A stretch of DNA of 64,000 nucleotides, taken from contig JAWKRT010000005.1 in NCBI GenBank assembly GCA_041389495.1, positions 1 through 64,000 on the forward strand, given 5' to 3'. The notes beneath the pieces were generated by a model, which was given only the letters and a program-made list of their open reading frames with translations, did not search any database and was not told the DNA's origin. The DNA comes from Myxococcota bacterium (GTDB lineage Bacteria > Myxococcota_A > UBA9160 > UBA4427). Both the position numbers and the translations under genes were made by a program. Shown here one piece after another: positions 1-8,807 of this stretch (position 1 is the stretch's first letter; every line of letters begins with the position of its first letter).

Positions 1-54
1 CGCTTCAGTCAGTCGGTGTGACTCCACCGCGTCGCGCGCGACGTCGCGACGCCG

Positions 55-786
55 TCACCCACCCCGCGAGATCGCCTGCACGCCGATCACGTACTTCGAG
101 TTTCTCGCGAGGCGGAGCGGGAAGCCCTGGACGATCGCGTTCGCGTGGGCGTGCTCGGCGACTGGGAACTTGAGCTCGACGACGATCGTGTCGGGGAGGT
201 TGGCGCGGCGCTCGAGGTTGGGCGTGTCGCGGAGCTTCTGGTCGTGGACGCGCTGGTTCCAGTCGACGGTGAGGCGGACGGCGCCGTCGCCGGAGAGGAA
301 ATAGCGTCGGTCGTAGCGGTTGATCAGGACGGCGAGCGGGTGCGCGTCGAGCCAGACGCGGCCCGCGGGAGGGAGCGAGGCGCGCAGCGCGCGTCTTCGC
401 GCGAGCCAGCCGCCCGGGGTGGTGGCGCGCAGGTCGAGGCCGGCCGTGCGGTAGGAGAGCTTCCAGCCGAGTCCGCCGCGGCGGCGCTTGATCTCGAGCG
501 TGCCGCGCTCGGGCTCGTGCGTGTCGCCGTACCAGCGCCAGCGCACCTTCGAGCGGCGGCTCGTTCCCGAGAGGTTCTCGTGGAAGGTCGCGAGCGTGTA
601 GCTGTCGAAGTAGACGTTGTTGATGCGGCGCGGCGGGTAGGGCTCGACGAAGCCGGCCCAGTGGCCGCGCACCCACTCGAGCACGAAGTCGCGCTGGTGC
701 GCGGGCGCGACGAACTTGATCTCGTAGCGGAGCGCCTCGAGCGGGGGCGGGCCCGACGGGCGCGGGATCGCGAGCGCCTCGCTCAC
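55..786 (-). CDS. VTC-domain (polyphosphate-polymerase-type) protein
   Basis: The 243-aa protein matches the triphosphate-tunnel VTC domain. A basic/aromatic strand YEIKF lies at residues 21-25, INNVYFDS at 55-62, RWRWYG at about 82-87, LEIKRRR at 97-103 and a late VELKFP strand near 208. In eukaryotic VTC complexes this fold polymerises ATP to polyphosphate; bacterial copies are usually uncharacterised. There is no signal peptide or membrane segment, so the protein is cytosolic. The GTG start at 786 lies 4 bases after the stop of the DUF4956 gene, so the two form an operon read leftward. VTC-domain and DUF4956 genes are frequently neighbours, often with CotH-like or polysaccharide genes, which suggests a joint role at the membrane. 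Polyphosphate synthesis itself is inference only. Confidence 0.85.
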   Translation of the reverse strand: MSEALAIPRPSGPPPLEALRYEIKFVAPAHQRDFVLEWVRGHWAGFVEPYPPRRINNVYFDSYTLATFHENLSGTSRRSKVRWRWYGDTHEPERGTLEIKRRRGGLGWKLSYRTAGLDLRATTPGGWLARRRALRASLPPAGRVWLDAHPLAVLINRYDRRYFLSGDGAVRLTVDWNQRVHDQKLRDTPNLERRANLPDTIVVELKFPVAEHAHANAIVQGFPLRLARNSKYVIGVQAISRGG

Positions 787-790
787 GCGC

Positions 791-1471
791 TCACACGCTC
801 GGCAGCTGGTTCTGGTCGACGAAGGTGATGCCCGCGCCGGGGAAGCGCGCGCGGATGGCCTCGACCATGCGGCTCACGACCTCGGGGCTCGCGACGTCGA
901 CGAAGTAGGTGACCGAGAAGCCGCCGTCGCGCGTGTCGACGCGGCGCAGGTCGGCCGCGGCCGCGCTCTCGGACACGACGGCCGAGAGCGCCTCGAGCGG
1001 GCGCGGCGCGCCGTCGTCCGGCCAGTCGATCGACAGGTAGAGGCCCGTGTGCTCGCGGCCGCGGCGGCTCCAGCGCAGGAACGTGACGACGCCGAGGATG
1101 ATCGCGAAGGCCGCGACGGTCGGGACGAACTGGTCGGCGCCGAGCCCGAGACCGCTGCCGATCGCGATGAAGAGGTAGGCGAGCTCTTCGGGCTCCTTGA
1201 TGGGCGTGCGGAAGCGCACGATCGACAGCGCGCCCACGAGGCCGAGCGAGAGCGCGAGCGAGCTCTTCACGACGGTGATGATCAGGACCGTCGTGAGCAC
1301 GATCAGCGGGAAGACCTGCGCGAACTCGCCGCGGTTCGAGAGCGTCGACCCGAAGCGCTCGAAGTGCCAGCGCAGGACGACCGACAGCACGGACCCGATG
1401 GCGAGCGCGATGACGAGCGCCGTCAGCGAGAGCGGCGCGCCGACGGGGAGATCGAGCCCGAGGCCGTTCAT
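791..1471 (-). CDS. DUF4956 membrane protein
   Basis: The 226-aa protein opens with a hydrophobic helix (about residues 13-33), followed by further membrane segments around 50-68, 70-90 and 100-130. The family signature is a helix ending in the SIVRFRTPIKEPEELAY segment (about 82-100). The C-terminal ~90 residues are soluble and resemble an alpha/beta regulatory domain. The ATG start sits at 1471. It is the first gene of a two-gene operon with the VTC-domain protein. DUF4956 has no proven function; coupling with VTC proteins suggests a transporter or channel partner. It is divergent from the polysaccharide operon beginning at 1764. Confidence 0.88.
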   Translation of the reverse strand: MNGLGLDLPVGAPLSLTALVIALAIGSVLSVVLRWHFERFGSTLSNRGEFAQVFPLIVLTTVLIITVVKSSLALSLGLVGALSIVRFRTPIKEPEELAYLFIAIGSGLGLGADQFVPTVAAFAIILGVVTFLRWSRRGREHTGLYLSIDWPDDGAPRPLEALSAVVSESAAAADLRRVDTRDGGFSVTYFVDVASPEVVSRMVEAIRARFPGAGITFVDQNQLPSV

Positions 1472-1763
1472 CGTCGCTGACCACTCCCTCGACGCGCAGT
1501 GGACCGGGGGCGGGGAGGTAGCACGGCGGCGGCGCAGCTGCCGACGCGCGGCCCCGTGCGCGGGCGGCGGACTCTACCATCCTGTAGAAAGACGGCGCTC
1601 CGGCGCGGCCGTGCCTCCGCATCGGGGCGGAAGCGCACCGGCAGCGCGGCGGAAGGCGCCCGCGGAACGCGCGCGCACTCCGCTACGCAATGGCGGTTTC
1701 GGGCCACGCACTTCCGACGCGCGGCTCGCGCCCGCGGCGTCGGACGGCACGGAGTGGGACGCG
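1472..1763. other. Divergent intergenic region with no gene
   Basis: This 292-bp region separates the leftward VTC/DUF4956 operon from the rightward PaaK-like operon, so it must carry promoters for both. The long frame that crosses it starts inside DUF4956 and has no protein-like sequence until about 1764. No convincing sigma-70 or sigma-54 element could be picked out by eye. Confidence 0.5.
1751..1754 (+). promoter_or_regulatory. Ribosome binding site deciding a TTG start
   Basis: A GGAG sequence lies 9 bases before the TTG at 1764. No in-frame ATG or GTG exists between the DUF4956 start and the first recognisable domain residues. This site therefore makes TTG-1764 the best start of the PaaK-like gene. 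Confidence 0.55.
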
Positions 1764-3170
1764 TTGAACCCGATCGCGAACGCACTCAACAAGCGCGTCT
1801 ACCCGCGCCTCCCGATCGCGCTCCAGAACGCCGCGTGCACGGCCGCCGGCTACGTGCGCTTCCGGTCGCGCTTCAATCGGCACTTCTACCGGACGCTCGG
1901 CGACTGGACGCGCTCGCCGGGGCGCACGCTCGGCGAGCTCCACGCGCTGCAGCGCGAGCGGCTCGACGCCCTCGTGCGCAACGCGCGCGCGAACGTCCCC
2001 TACTACCGCGACCTGCCTCCGCCGTCCGACGCGCGCGATCCGCAGGACGCGATGCGCGCGACGCTGCGCGCCATCCCGCCGCTCGAGAAGCGCGCCTACC
2101 GCGACCAGCCCGAGGCCTTCCTCTCGCGCCTCGTTCCCGTGCACCGGCTCTACACCGCGCAGACGAGCGGCACGACGGGCACGGCGCTCACGCTGTGGCA
2201 CTCGCCCGAGACGCTCGCGGAGGAGTACGCGACGGTGTGGCGCATGCGGCGCTCCGTCGGCGTCGACGTCAAGGACCCGTACCTGTCGTTCGCGGGCCAG
2301 ATGCTCGTGCCGTTCGACCAGTCGACGCCGCCGTTCTGGCGGATCAACTACTACGGACGCCAGACGCTCTTCTCGATCTACCACATGACGCCGACGAATC
2401 TCCGCGACTACGTCGACGCCGTCCACGCCTCGCCCGCGCGCTACGTGCAGGGCTATCCGTCGTCGATCCACCTGGTCGCGCGCGCGATGCTCGAGGCGGG
2501 CCGGCCGCTGCCCCCGGGCCGGCTCGCGTGCGTCTTCACGTCGTCGGAGTCGCTGCTCGCGTTCCAGCGCGAGGCGATCGAGCGCGCGTTCGGCGCGCCG
2601 ATCCGCGACCGCTACGGCGTGAGCGAGTTCGCCGTCTCGATGACGCAGTGCGAGGCCGGCCGACTCCACGTCGACATGGAGTTCTGCATCGTCGAGGTCG
2701 AGGTGACGGAGGAGACGGACGAGTACGAGCGCGGGCCGCTGCTGATCACGGGCCTCTCGCACGATGCGACGCCGATGTTCCGCTACCGGATCGGCGACGT
2801 CGGCACGCGCGCCAAGAAGCCGTGCGCGTGCGGGCGCGAGGGCGACTCGTTCCTCGAGGTCGACGGGCGCATCGAGGACTACGTGCTCACGCCGGACGGT
2901 CGCCTCGTCGGCCGCATGGACCACGTGTTCAAGGAGCAGCTCGCCGTGGCGGAGGCGCAGATCCGCCAGCGCGACACGGGCGAGATCGAGGTGCTGATCG
3001 TCCCGCGCGACGACTACAGCGAGGCGAGCGAGCGCAGCGTGATCCGCGAGATCCGCTCGCGGCTCGGCAGCGAGATCGGCATCCGCATCCGGCTCGTGTC
3101 GTCGATCCCGCGCGAGCCGAACGGCAAGTTCCGCGCGGTGAAGTCGAGGGTCGGGAGGAACGCCCCGTGA
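1764..3170 (+). CDS. PaaK/CapK-like adenylate-forming enzyme
   Basis: A 468-aa member of the ANL superfamily, subgroup of phenylacetate-CoA ligase / CapK proteins common in capsule loci. The ATP-binding TSGTTGT motif lies near residue 134, the YGVSEF motif near 284 and the YRIGDVGT motif near 341. A CxCGRE segment follows, then the VDGRIEDY hinge and a C-terminal subdomain ending in PNGKFRAV. The expected chemistry is ATP-dependent activation of a carboxylic acid as acyl-AMP, perhaps passed to CoA or to a sugar amine; the substrate is unknown. The TTG start is chosen from a GGAG site at the right distance, giving the usual family length. It is the first gene of a five-gene operon; its stop overlaps the next start (GTGA). 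Confidence 0.88.
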   Translation: MNPIANALNKRVYPRLPIALQNAACTAAGYVRFRSRFNRHFYRTLGDWTRSPGRTLGELHALQRERLDALVRNARANVPYYRDLPPPSDARDPQDAMRATLRAIPPLEKRAYRDQPEAFLSRLVPVHRLYTAQTSGTTGTALTLWHSPETLAEEYATVWRMRRSVGVDVKDPYLSFAGQMLVPFDQSTPPFWRINYYGRQTLFSIYHMTPTNLRDYVDAVHASPARYVQGYPSSIHLVARAMLEAGRPLPPGRLACVFTSSESLLAFQREAIERAFGAPIRDRYGVSEFAVSMTQCEAGRLHVDMEFCIVEVEVTEETDEYERGPLLITGLSHDATPMFRYRIGDVGTRAKKPCACGREGDSFLEVDGRIEDYVLTPDGRLVGRMDHVFKEQLAVAEAQIRQRDTGEIEVLIVPRDDYSEASERSVIREIRSRLGSEIGIRIRLVSSIPREPNGKFRAVKSRVGRNAP

Positions 3171-4744
3171 CGGCGGCCGAGGCGGCCATGCGGCCCGACG
3201 TCGGCCTCGCGCGCGCGCGCCCGAGCTATGCCGGGCTCGCGCCGCCGTTCGGCCCGGGCGTGGCCTGGCCCGAGCTCGTCGCCGGCGGCCTCGCCGATCC
3301 CGCCGGTGCCGTCGGCGCGCCGAGCCCCGTCTACGCCGCCGTGCGCCGCGCGCTCGCGGGAGCGGGCCTCGACCGAGCGCGCTTCGGCACCGCTTCGTGG
3401 AACCCGCTCGGCGCGCTCGCGGCGCCGGGCAGCCGCATCGTGTTGAAGCCCAACTTCATCCGGCACTGGAACCCGTGCGCGGAGGGCACGCTCGACTCGC
3501 TCGTGACGCACGGCTCCGTGCTGCGCGCCGTCGCGGACTACGCCTGGCTCGCGGCGGGCGAGGCGGGCAGCGTCGTCGTCGCCGAGGCTCCGCAGCACGA
3601 CTGCGACTGGGACGTCGTCGCACGCTTCGCCGGTCTTCCCGAGCTCGTCGCGCACTACCGCGCGCGACTCGGGCGCGAGCTCGAGGTCGTCGACCTGCGC
3701 CGCGAGTGCGTGCGCTACGAGGACGGCGTGATCGTCGAGCGGCGCGCGCTGCCCGGCGACCCGGCCGGCTACCGCCTCGTCGACCTCGGCGCGCGCAGCG
3801 CGTTCGAGGGCTCGGGCCTCGACCCCGCGCGCTTCCGCGGCGCCGACTACGACCCCGGCCCGACCACCGGCCACCACTCGGGGGGCCGGCACGCGTACCT
3901 GCTGTCCGAGACGGTGCTCGCGTCCGACCTCGTCGTGAACCTGCCCAAGCTCAAGACGCACAAGAAGACGGGCGTCACGCTCGCGCTCAAGAACCTCGTC
4001 GGCATCAACGGCGACAAGAACCTGCTGCCCCACCACTGCGTCGGCGGCGTCGACGAGGGCGGCGACGAGTATCCGGGAAGCGGCGCCCTCGACCGCTGGC
4101 GCAGCCGCGCGACCGAGGTCGCGCGGCGCCTGCTCTCGCGCGGCATCGGCACGCGGATCGTGCGCGCGGTGCGGCGCGCCGAGGATCGCGCGCGCGGCGC
4201 CGACTTCGTGCGCAGCGGCAACTGGCACGGCAACCGGACGACCTGGCGCATGTGCCTCGACCTGAACCGCGCGCTCTACTACAGCGACGCGTCCGGCGCG
4301 CACTTCGACGCCTCTGCGCCCGTGCGGCCGGTGCTCACGGTGCTCGACGGGGTGGTGGCCGGGGAGGGCGAGGGGCCGCTCGCGCCGCGCGACCGCGCGC
4401 TCGGCTGCGTCGTGGCCTCGACCGACCCCGTCGCGCTCGACCTCGTCGCCGTGCGCCTCATGGGCTTCGAGGCCGAGCGGATCCCCAAGATCGCGGAGGC
4501 GCTGCGCCGAGGCGGCCCGCTGCCCGTCACGTCGGTCGGGGCGCCCGGCGACGTGCGGGTGGTCGCGTTCGACGAAGGCTCGGACGCGCCCCGAACGCTC
4601 GGGCTCGACGCGGTGTCGGCCGATGCGGCCTTCGCGCCGCATCCGGGCTGGCGCGGTCACGTCGAGGCGCGCGGGCCCGAGGGCGGCGCGCGCGTGGACG
4701 GCGAGAGCCGGCAGGCGGGGGAGACGGCGCGATGTGCGGGATAG
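3167..4744 (+). CDS. DUF362 domain protein
   Basis: A 525-aa protein of the DUF362 family. The hallmark NLPKLKTHKKTGVTLALKN segment begins near residue 258 and is followed by LVGINGDKNLLPHH. An earlier SRIVLKPNF strand lies near 90. No C-terminal 4Fe-4S ferredoxin motif is visible, unlike many members. The function of the family is unproven. The GTG start at 3167 overlaps the preceding stop and has a GGAGG site at 3154-3158; a later ATG at 3188 is an alternative. The end overlaps the following asparagine-synthase gene by 13 bases, so the three genes are almost certainly co-translated. DUF362 genes recur beside AsnB and CapK-like genes in polysaccharide loci, suggesting a part in sugar or aglycone modification. 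Confidence 0.86.
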   Translation: MTAAEAAMRPDVGLARARPSYAGLAPPFGPGVAWPELVAGGLADPAGAVGAPSPVYAAVRRALAGAGLDRARFGTASWNPLGALAAPGSRIVLKPNFIRHWNPCAEGTLDSLVTHGSVLRAVADYAWLAAGEAGSVVVAEAPQHDCDWDVVARFAGLPELVAHYRARLGRELEVVDLRRECVRYEDGVIVERRALPGDPAGYRLVDLGARSAFEGSGLDPARFRGADYDPGPTTGHHSGGRHAYLLSETVLASDLVVNLPKLKTHKKTGVTLALKNLVGINGDKNLLPHHCVGGVDEGGDEYPGSGALDRWRSRATEVARRLLSRGIGTRIVRAVRRAEDRARGADFVRSGNWHGNRTTWRMCLDLNRALYYSDASGAHFDASAPVRPVLTVLDGVVAGEGEGPLAPRDRALGCVVASTDPVALDLVAVRLMGFEAERIPKIAEALRRGGPLPVTSVGAPGDVRVVAFDEGSDAPRTLGLDAVSADAAFAPHPGWRGHVEARGPEGGARVDGESRQAGETARCAG

Positions 4745-6675
4745 CCGGCTTCTCCGGCCGCTTCGACGCGGCCCTGCTCGACCGCATGAACGCGGCGATC
4801 GTGCACCGCGGGCCCGACGACGCGGGCACGGCGTTCGACGTCGCCGCCGGCATCGGGCTCGCGCACCGGCGGCTCTCGATCATCGACCTCTCGCCGCGCG
4901 GCCACCAGCCGATGGTCGACGCGACGGGCACCGTCACGGTCGTCTACAACGGCGAGATCTACAACTACCGCGAGCTGCGCGACGAGCTCGTCGCCGACGG
5001 CTACGCGTTCCGCAGCGACTGCGACACCGAGGTGCTGCTGAACCTCTACCTGCGCGACGGCGACAAGATGATGAGCCGTCTCAACGGCATCTACGCCTTC
5101 GCGCTGCACGACTCGCGCGACGACTCGCTGCTCGTCGTGCGCGACGGCCTCGGCGTGAAGCCGCTGTACTGGGCGGAGACCTCGCGCGGCTTCGTGTTCG
5201 CGAGCGAGATGAAGGCGCTGCTGCAGGAGCCCTCGATCTCGCGCGAGCTCGACCACGAGAGCGTGCGCCACCACCTCACCTACCTGTGGACGCCGTCGCC
5301 GCTCACGATGCTGAAGTCCGTGCGCAAGCTCGAGCCCGGGCACGCGCTGCGCGTGCGCGACGGGCGCGTCGAGCGCCACTGGAAGTTCTACGAGCTCCCG
5401 TACGAGCAGGAGATCGTCGACTGGCCGAAGGGCGACGCCGTCGTGCAGGTGCGCAAGTACCTGACGCGCGCCGTCGAGCGACAGCTCGTCGCCGACGTGC
5501 CGGTCGGCGCCTTCCTGTCGGGCGGGCTCGACTCGAGCGCGGTCGTCGCGCTCGCGCAGCGCGCGATGGGCACGCAGCGCCTGCAGTGCTTCACGATCGG
5601 CTTCAAGGACGCGCGCGCCGAGGTCGAGGGCATGGCCGAGGACCTGCCGTACGCGCAGCGCGTGGCCAAGCACCTCGACGTCGACCTGCACACGATCTAC
5701 GTGGGCCCGGAGATGGTCGACGAGCTGCCCAACATGGTGTTCCACCTCGACGAGCCGCAGGCGGACCCGGCGCCCATCAACGCGCTGTTCATCAGCCGGC
5801 TCGCGCGCGAGCACGGCATCAAGGTGCTGCTCTCCGGCGCGGGCGGCGACGACGTGTTCACGGGCTACCGCCGCCACCGCGCGCTCACGATCGAGCGCTA
5901 CTGGAGCTGGCTGCCGCTTCCGGCGCGGCGCGCGCTCGCGACCGCGGCCGGCCACGTGCGCCCCGCCAACGAGTTCCTGCGCCGGCTGTCGAAGGCCTTT
6001 CGCTATGCGGACCTCGACGGCGACGACCGGCTCGCCTCCTACTTCCAGTGGATCGACGGCGACCAGCTCGCGCCCGTCTTCCACCCGCGGCTGCGCGAGG
6101 AGTTCGCGCGCTCGCCGCGCAGCCCAGTGCTGCGCGCGCTCGACGGGCTGCCGAGGAGCGTCGCCCCGCTCAATCGCATGCTCTTCCTCGAGACGAAGTT
6201 CTTCCTCGCGGACCACAACCTGAACTACGTCGACAAGGTGTCGATGGCGAACGGCGTCGAGGTGCGCGTGCCGCTCCTCGACCCCGAGCTCGTCGCGCTC
6301 GTGGCCCGCCTGCCCGTCGGGTACAAGCAGCGCGGCAACACCGGCAAGTGGGTGCTGCGGCGCGCGATGGCGCCGTACCTGCCGCGCGAGGTGCTCTATC
6401 GCGGCAAGACGGGCTTCGGCGCGCCGCTGCGCAACTGGCTCCGCAGCGAGCTCGCTCCGCTCGTCGACGAGCTGCTCGCGGAGCGGGCGCTCGAGGCGCG
6501 CGGGCTCTTCGACCCGGCCGGCGTGCGCGCGCTGGTCGACGCCGATCGCGCCCGGCGCCAGGACGCGAGCTACACGATCTTCTCGCTGATGTGCATCGAG
6601 CTGTGGTGCCGCATGTTCGTCGACGTGCCCGCGCCGGCGCTCGCGCCGCGCGTCGAGTCCCGGAGGACGCGGTGA
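4732..6675 (+). CDS. asnB: Asparagine synthase (glutamine-hydrolysing) family protein, copy 1
   Basis: A 647-aa class II glutamine amidotransferase fused to an asparagine-synthase domain. The mature nucleophile is Cys2 (MCGIAGF). Glutaminase residues include RLSIIDLS and NGEIYN. The ATP-pyrophosphatase loop FLSGGLDSS lies near residues 261-269, and the synthetase core ends with VPLLDPELV. In surface-polysaccharide loci such enzymes often amidate uronic acids or other carboxylates rather than make free asparagine; exosortase-linked EPS loci characteristically carry one. The ATG overlaps the end of DUF362 by 13 bases, and its stop overlaps the next gene (GTGA). Its operon neighbours, an acid-activating enzyme and an oxidoreductase, fit a carboxylate-to-amide modification. 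The substrate is unknown. Confidence 0.93.
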   Translation: MCGIAGFSGRFDAALLDRMNAAIVHRGPDDAGTAFDVAAGIGLAHRRLSIIDLSPRGHQPMVDATGTVTVVYNGEIYNYRELRDELVADGYAFRSDCDTEVLLNLYLRDGDKMMSRLNGIYAFALHDSRDDSLLVVRDGLGVKPLYWAETSRGFVFASEMKALLQEPSISRELDHESVRHHLTYLWTPSPLTMLKSVRKLEPGHALRVRDGRVERHWKFYELPYEQEIVDWPKGDAVVQVRKYLTRAVERQLVADVPVGAFLSGGLDSSAVVALAQRAMGTQRLQCFTIGFKDARAEVEGMAEDLPYAQRVAKHLDVDLHTIYVGPEMVDELPNMVFHLDEPQADPAPINALFISRLAREHGIKVLLSGAGGDDVFTGYRRHRALTIERYWSWLPLPARRALATAAGHVRPANEFLRRLSKAFRYADLDGDDRLASYFQWIDGDQLAPVFHPRLREEFARSPRSPVLRALDGLPRSVAPLNRMLFLETKFFLADHNLNYVDKVSMANGVEVRVPLLDPELVALVARLPVGYKQRGNTGKWVLRRAMAPYLPREVLYRGKTGFGAPLRNWLRSELAPLVDELLAERALEARGLFDPAGVRALVDADRARRQDASYTIFSLMCIELWCRMFVDVPAPALAPRVESRRTR

Positions 6676-8807
6676 AGCAGGTCGTCCAGACGCCGCGCAG
6701 CGGCGCGCTCGAGCTCGTCGAGGTGCCGGCTCCGACGCCGGGGCCGGGCCAGGTGCTCGTGCGCACGCACTACTCGGTGATGTCGCCCGGCACCGAGAAG
6801 ATGGCGATGGAGTTCGCGCGCAAGTCGCTGCTCGGCAAGGCGCAGAGCCGGCCCGACCTCGTGAGGCAGGTGGTCCGCAAGCTGCGCCACGAGGGCCCGC
6901 TCCAGACCTATCGCGCCGTGCTCGGGCGGCTCGACGCGCCGCAGCCGCTCGGATACTCGAGCGCGGGCGTCGTCGAGGAGTGCGGCCCGGGCGTGCGCGG
7001 CCTCGCGCCCGGCGACCGCGTCGCGTGCGCGGGCGCCGGCTATGCGAATCACGCCGAGCTCGTCGTCGTGCCCGAGAACCTCGTCGCGCGCGCGCCCGAC
7101 GGCGTCGGCCTCGACGATGCGGCGTTCGCGACCGTGGGTGCGATCGCGATGCAGGGCGTGCGCCTCGCGCGCCCCGAGCTCGGCGAGGTCGCGGTGGTCG
7201 TCGGGCTCGGCCTGATCGGCCAGCTCGCCGTGCAGCTCCTGCGCGCGGCGGGCTGCCGCGTGCTCGGCGTCGACACCAACGAGGCGCGCGCGAAGCTCGC
7301 GCTCGACAACGGCGCCGAGTGGGTCGCCGCGCCCGGCTCGATCGCGCCGTCGTGGAAGGACGTCGCGACCGAGGGGCACGGCGCCGACCTCGCGGTCGTC
7401 GCCGCGTCCGCCGATTCGTCGGCGCCGATCGCGCTCGCGGCCGATCTCTGTCGCGCGCGCGGGCGCATCGCGGTCGTCGGCGCGATGCCGATGGAGCTCG
7501 ACCGCCGCGTCTTCTACGACAAGGAGCTCGAGCTCGCGGTCAGCAAGTCGTACGGCCCCGGCCGCTACGACTACCGCTACGAGGAGCAGGGCTACGACTA
7601 CCCGCTCGCCTACGTGCGCTGGACGGAGAACCGCAACCTCGGCGCGTTCCTCGCGCTCGTGCGCGCGGGCAGCGTCGACCCGAAGCGGCTCGGCGCCGAG
7701 ACGGTCGCCTTCGACGACGCCGTCGCGAGCTACGAGTCGCTCGCGAGCGGGCGGAGCGCCGCGCTCTCGGTGCTCTTCCGCTATGCGCCGGACGCCGCGT
7801 CGGCGGCGCGCCGCATCGAGCTCGCGTCGCCGCGCGAGGCGAAGGACTCCGTCGGCGTCGCCTTCCTCGGCGCGGGCACCTACGCGAAGGGCGTGCTGCT
7901 GCCGGCGCTCGGGCGCGGCGCGGCCGTGCGGCCCGTCTCGCTCGTGACGGCGACGGGCGCCTCGGCGCGCAAGACGGCGGAGCGCTTCGGCTTCGCGCGC
8001 TGCGCGACGGACCCCGACGACGCGCTCGCCGATCCGTCGGTCGACCTCGTCGTCATCGCGACGCGGCACGACTCGCACGCGGAGCTCGCGTGCCGCGCGC
8101 TGCGCGCGGGCAAGGCCGTGTGGCTCGAGAAGCCGGTCGGCCTCGATCTCGACGAGGTCGACGCCGTCGCCGCCGCCGCGCGCGAGACCGGCGGCTTCCT
8201 CACCGTCGGCTACAACCGGCGCGCCTCGGCGCACGTGCGCGCGGTGCGGGACGCGTTCGCCGGGCGCGGCGCGCCGCTCTCGATCCAGTACACGGTGGCG
8301 GCCGGGCCGCCTCCCGCCGGCACCTGGATCACCGACCCGCGCACCGGCGGCGGGCGCGTCGTCGGCGAGCTCTGCCACTTCGTCGACCTGTGCACGCACC
8401 TCGTCGGCGCGCCGCCCGCGCGCGTGTTCGCGCAGGCGCTCGGCCGCGACCCGGAGCGCGACGACTCGGTCGTCGTGCAGCTCGGCTTCGCCGACGGCTC
8501 GGTCGCGAGCATCGGCTACCTCGCGCGCGCGAGCGCGGAGCTCCCCAAGGAACGCTTCGAGGTCTCGGGCGAGGGGCGCACGATGCGCTGCGAGAACTTC
8601 CGCTCGACGACGGGCCACGGTGCGCGCGGGCTCACCACGGTGAACCAGGACAAGGGCCAGGAGGCGGCGCTCGCTGCCGCCGTCGAGGCCGTCCGCGCCG
8701 GTGCGCCGTCGCCCATCCCGCTCGACGAGATCGTCGCCGGCGCGCGCGCGACGTTCGCCGTGCTCGAGTCGATCGAGACGGGGCGGGCGGTCGAGGTCGC
8801 GGGATGA
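6672..8807 (+). CDS. Bi-domain oxidoreductase (MDR alcohol dehydrogenase + Gfo/Idh/MocA)
   Basis: A 711-aa natural fusion. Residues 1 to about 370 form a medium-chain dehydrogenase/reductase, with substrate domain, LGYSSAGVV at the position of the zinc-dehydrogenase GHE motif, and Rossmann motif VVVGLGLIG. Residues about 394-711 form a Gfo/Idh/MocA oxidoreductase, with a second Rossmann motif FLGAGTYAKG and the EKP motif near 486. The catalytic-zinc Cys and His of classic alcohol dehydrogenases are replaced, so the first half is probably zinc-independent. Two NAD(P) domains in one chain suggest a two-step oxidation/reduction of a sugar or its substituent. The GTG start at 6672 has a GGAGG site at 6662-6666 and overlaps the asnB stop. 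Such fusions are known from O-antigen and EPS clusters. Confidence 0.9.
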   Translation: MKQVVQTPRSGALELVEVPAPTPGPGQVLVRTHYSVMSPGTEKMAMEFARKSLLGKAQSRPDLVRQVVRKLRHEGPLQTYRAVLGRLDAPQPLGYSSAGVVEECGPGVRGLAPGDRVACAGAGYANHAELVVVPENLVARAPDGVGLDDAAFATVGAIAMQGVRLARPELGEVAVVVGLGLIGQLAVQLLRAAGCRVLGVDTNEARAKLALDNGAEWVAAPGSIAPSWKDVATEGHGADLAVVAASADSSAPIALAADLCRARGRIAVVGAMPMELDRRVFYDKELELAVSKSYGPGRYDYRYEEQGYDYPLAYVRWTENRNLGAFLALVRAGSVDPKRLGAETVAFDDAVASYESLASGRSAALSVLFRYAPDAASAARRIELASPREAKDSVGVAFLGAGTYAKGVLLPALGRGAAVRPVSLVTATGASARKTAERFGFARCATDPDDALADPSVDLVVIATRHDSHAELACRALRAGKAVWLEKPVGLDLDEVDAVAAAARETGGFLTVGYNRRASAHVRAVRDAFAGRGAPLSIQYTVAAGPPPAGTWITDPRTGGGRVVGELCHFVDLCTHLVGAPPARVFAQALGRDPERDDSVVVQLGFADGSVASIGYLARASAELPKERFEVSGEGRTMRCENFRSTTGHGARGLTTVNQDKGQEAALAAAVEAVRAGAPSPIPLDEIVAGARATFAVLESIETGRAVEVAG

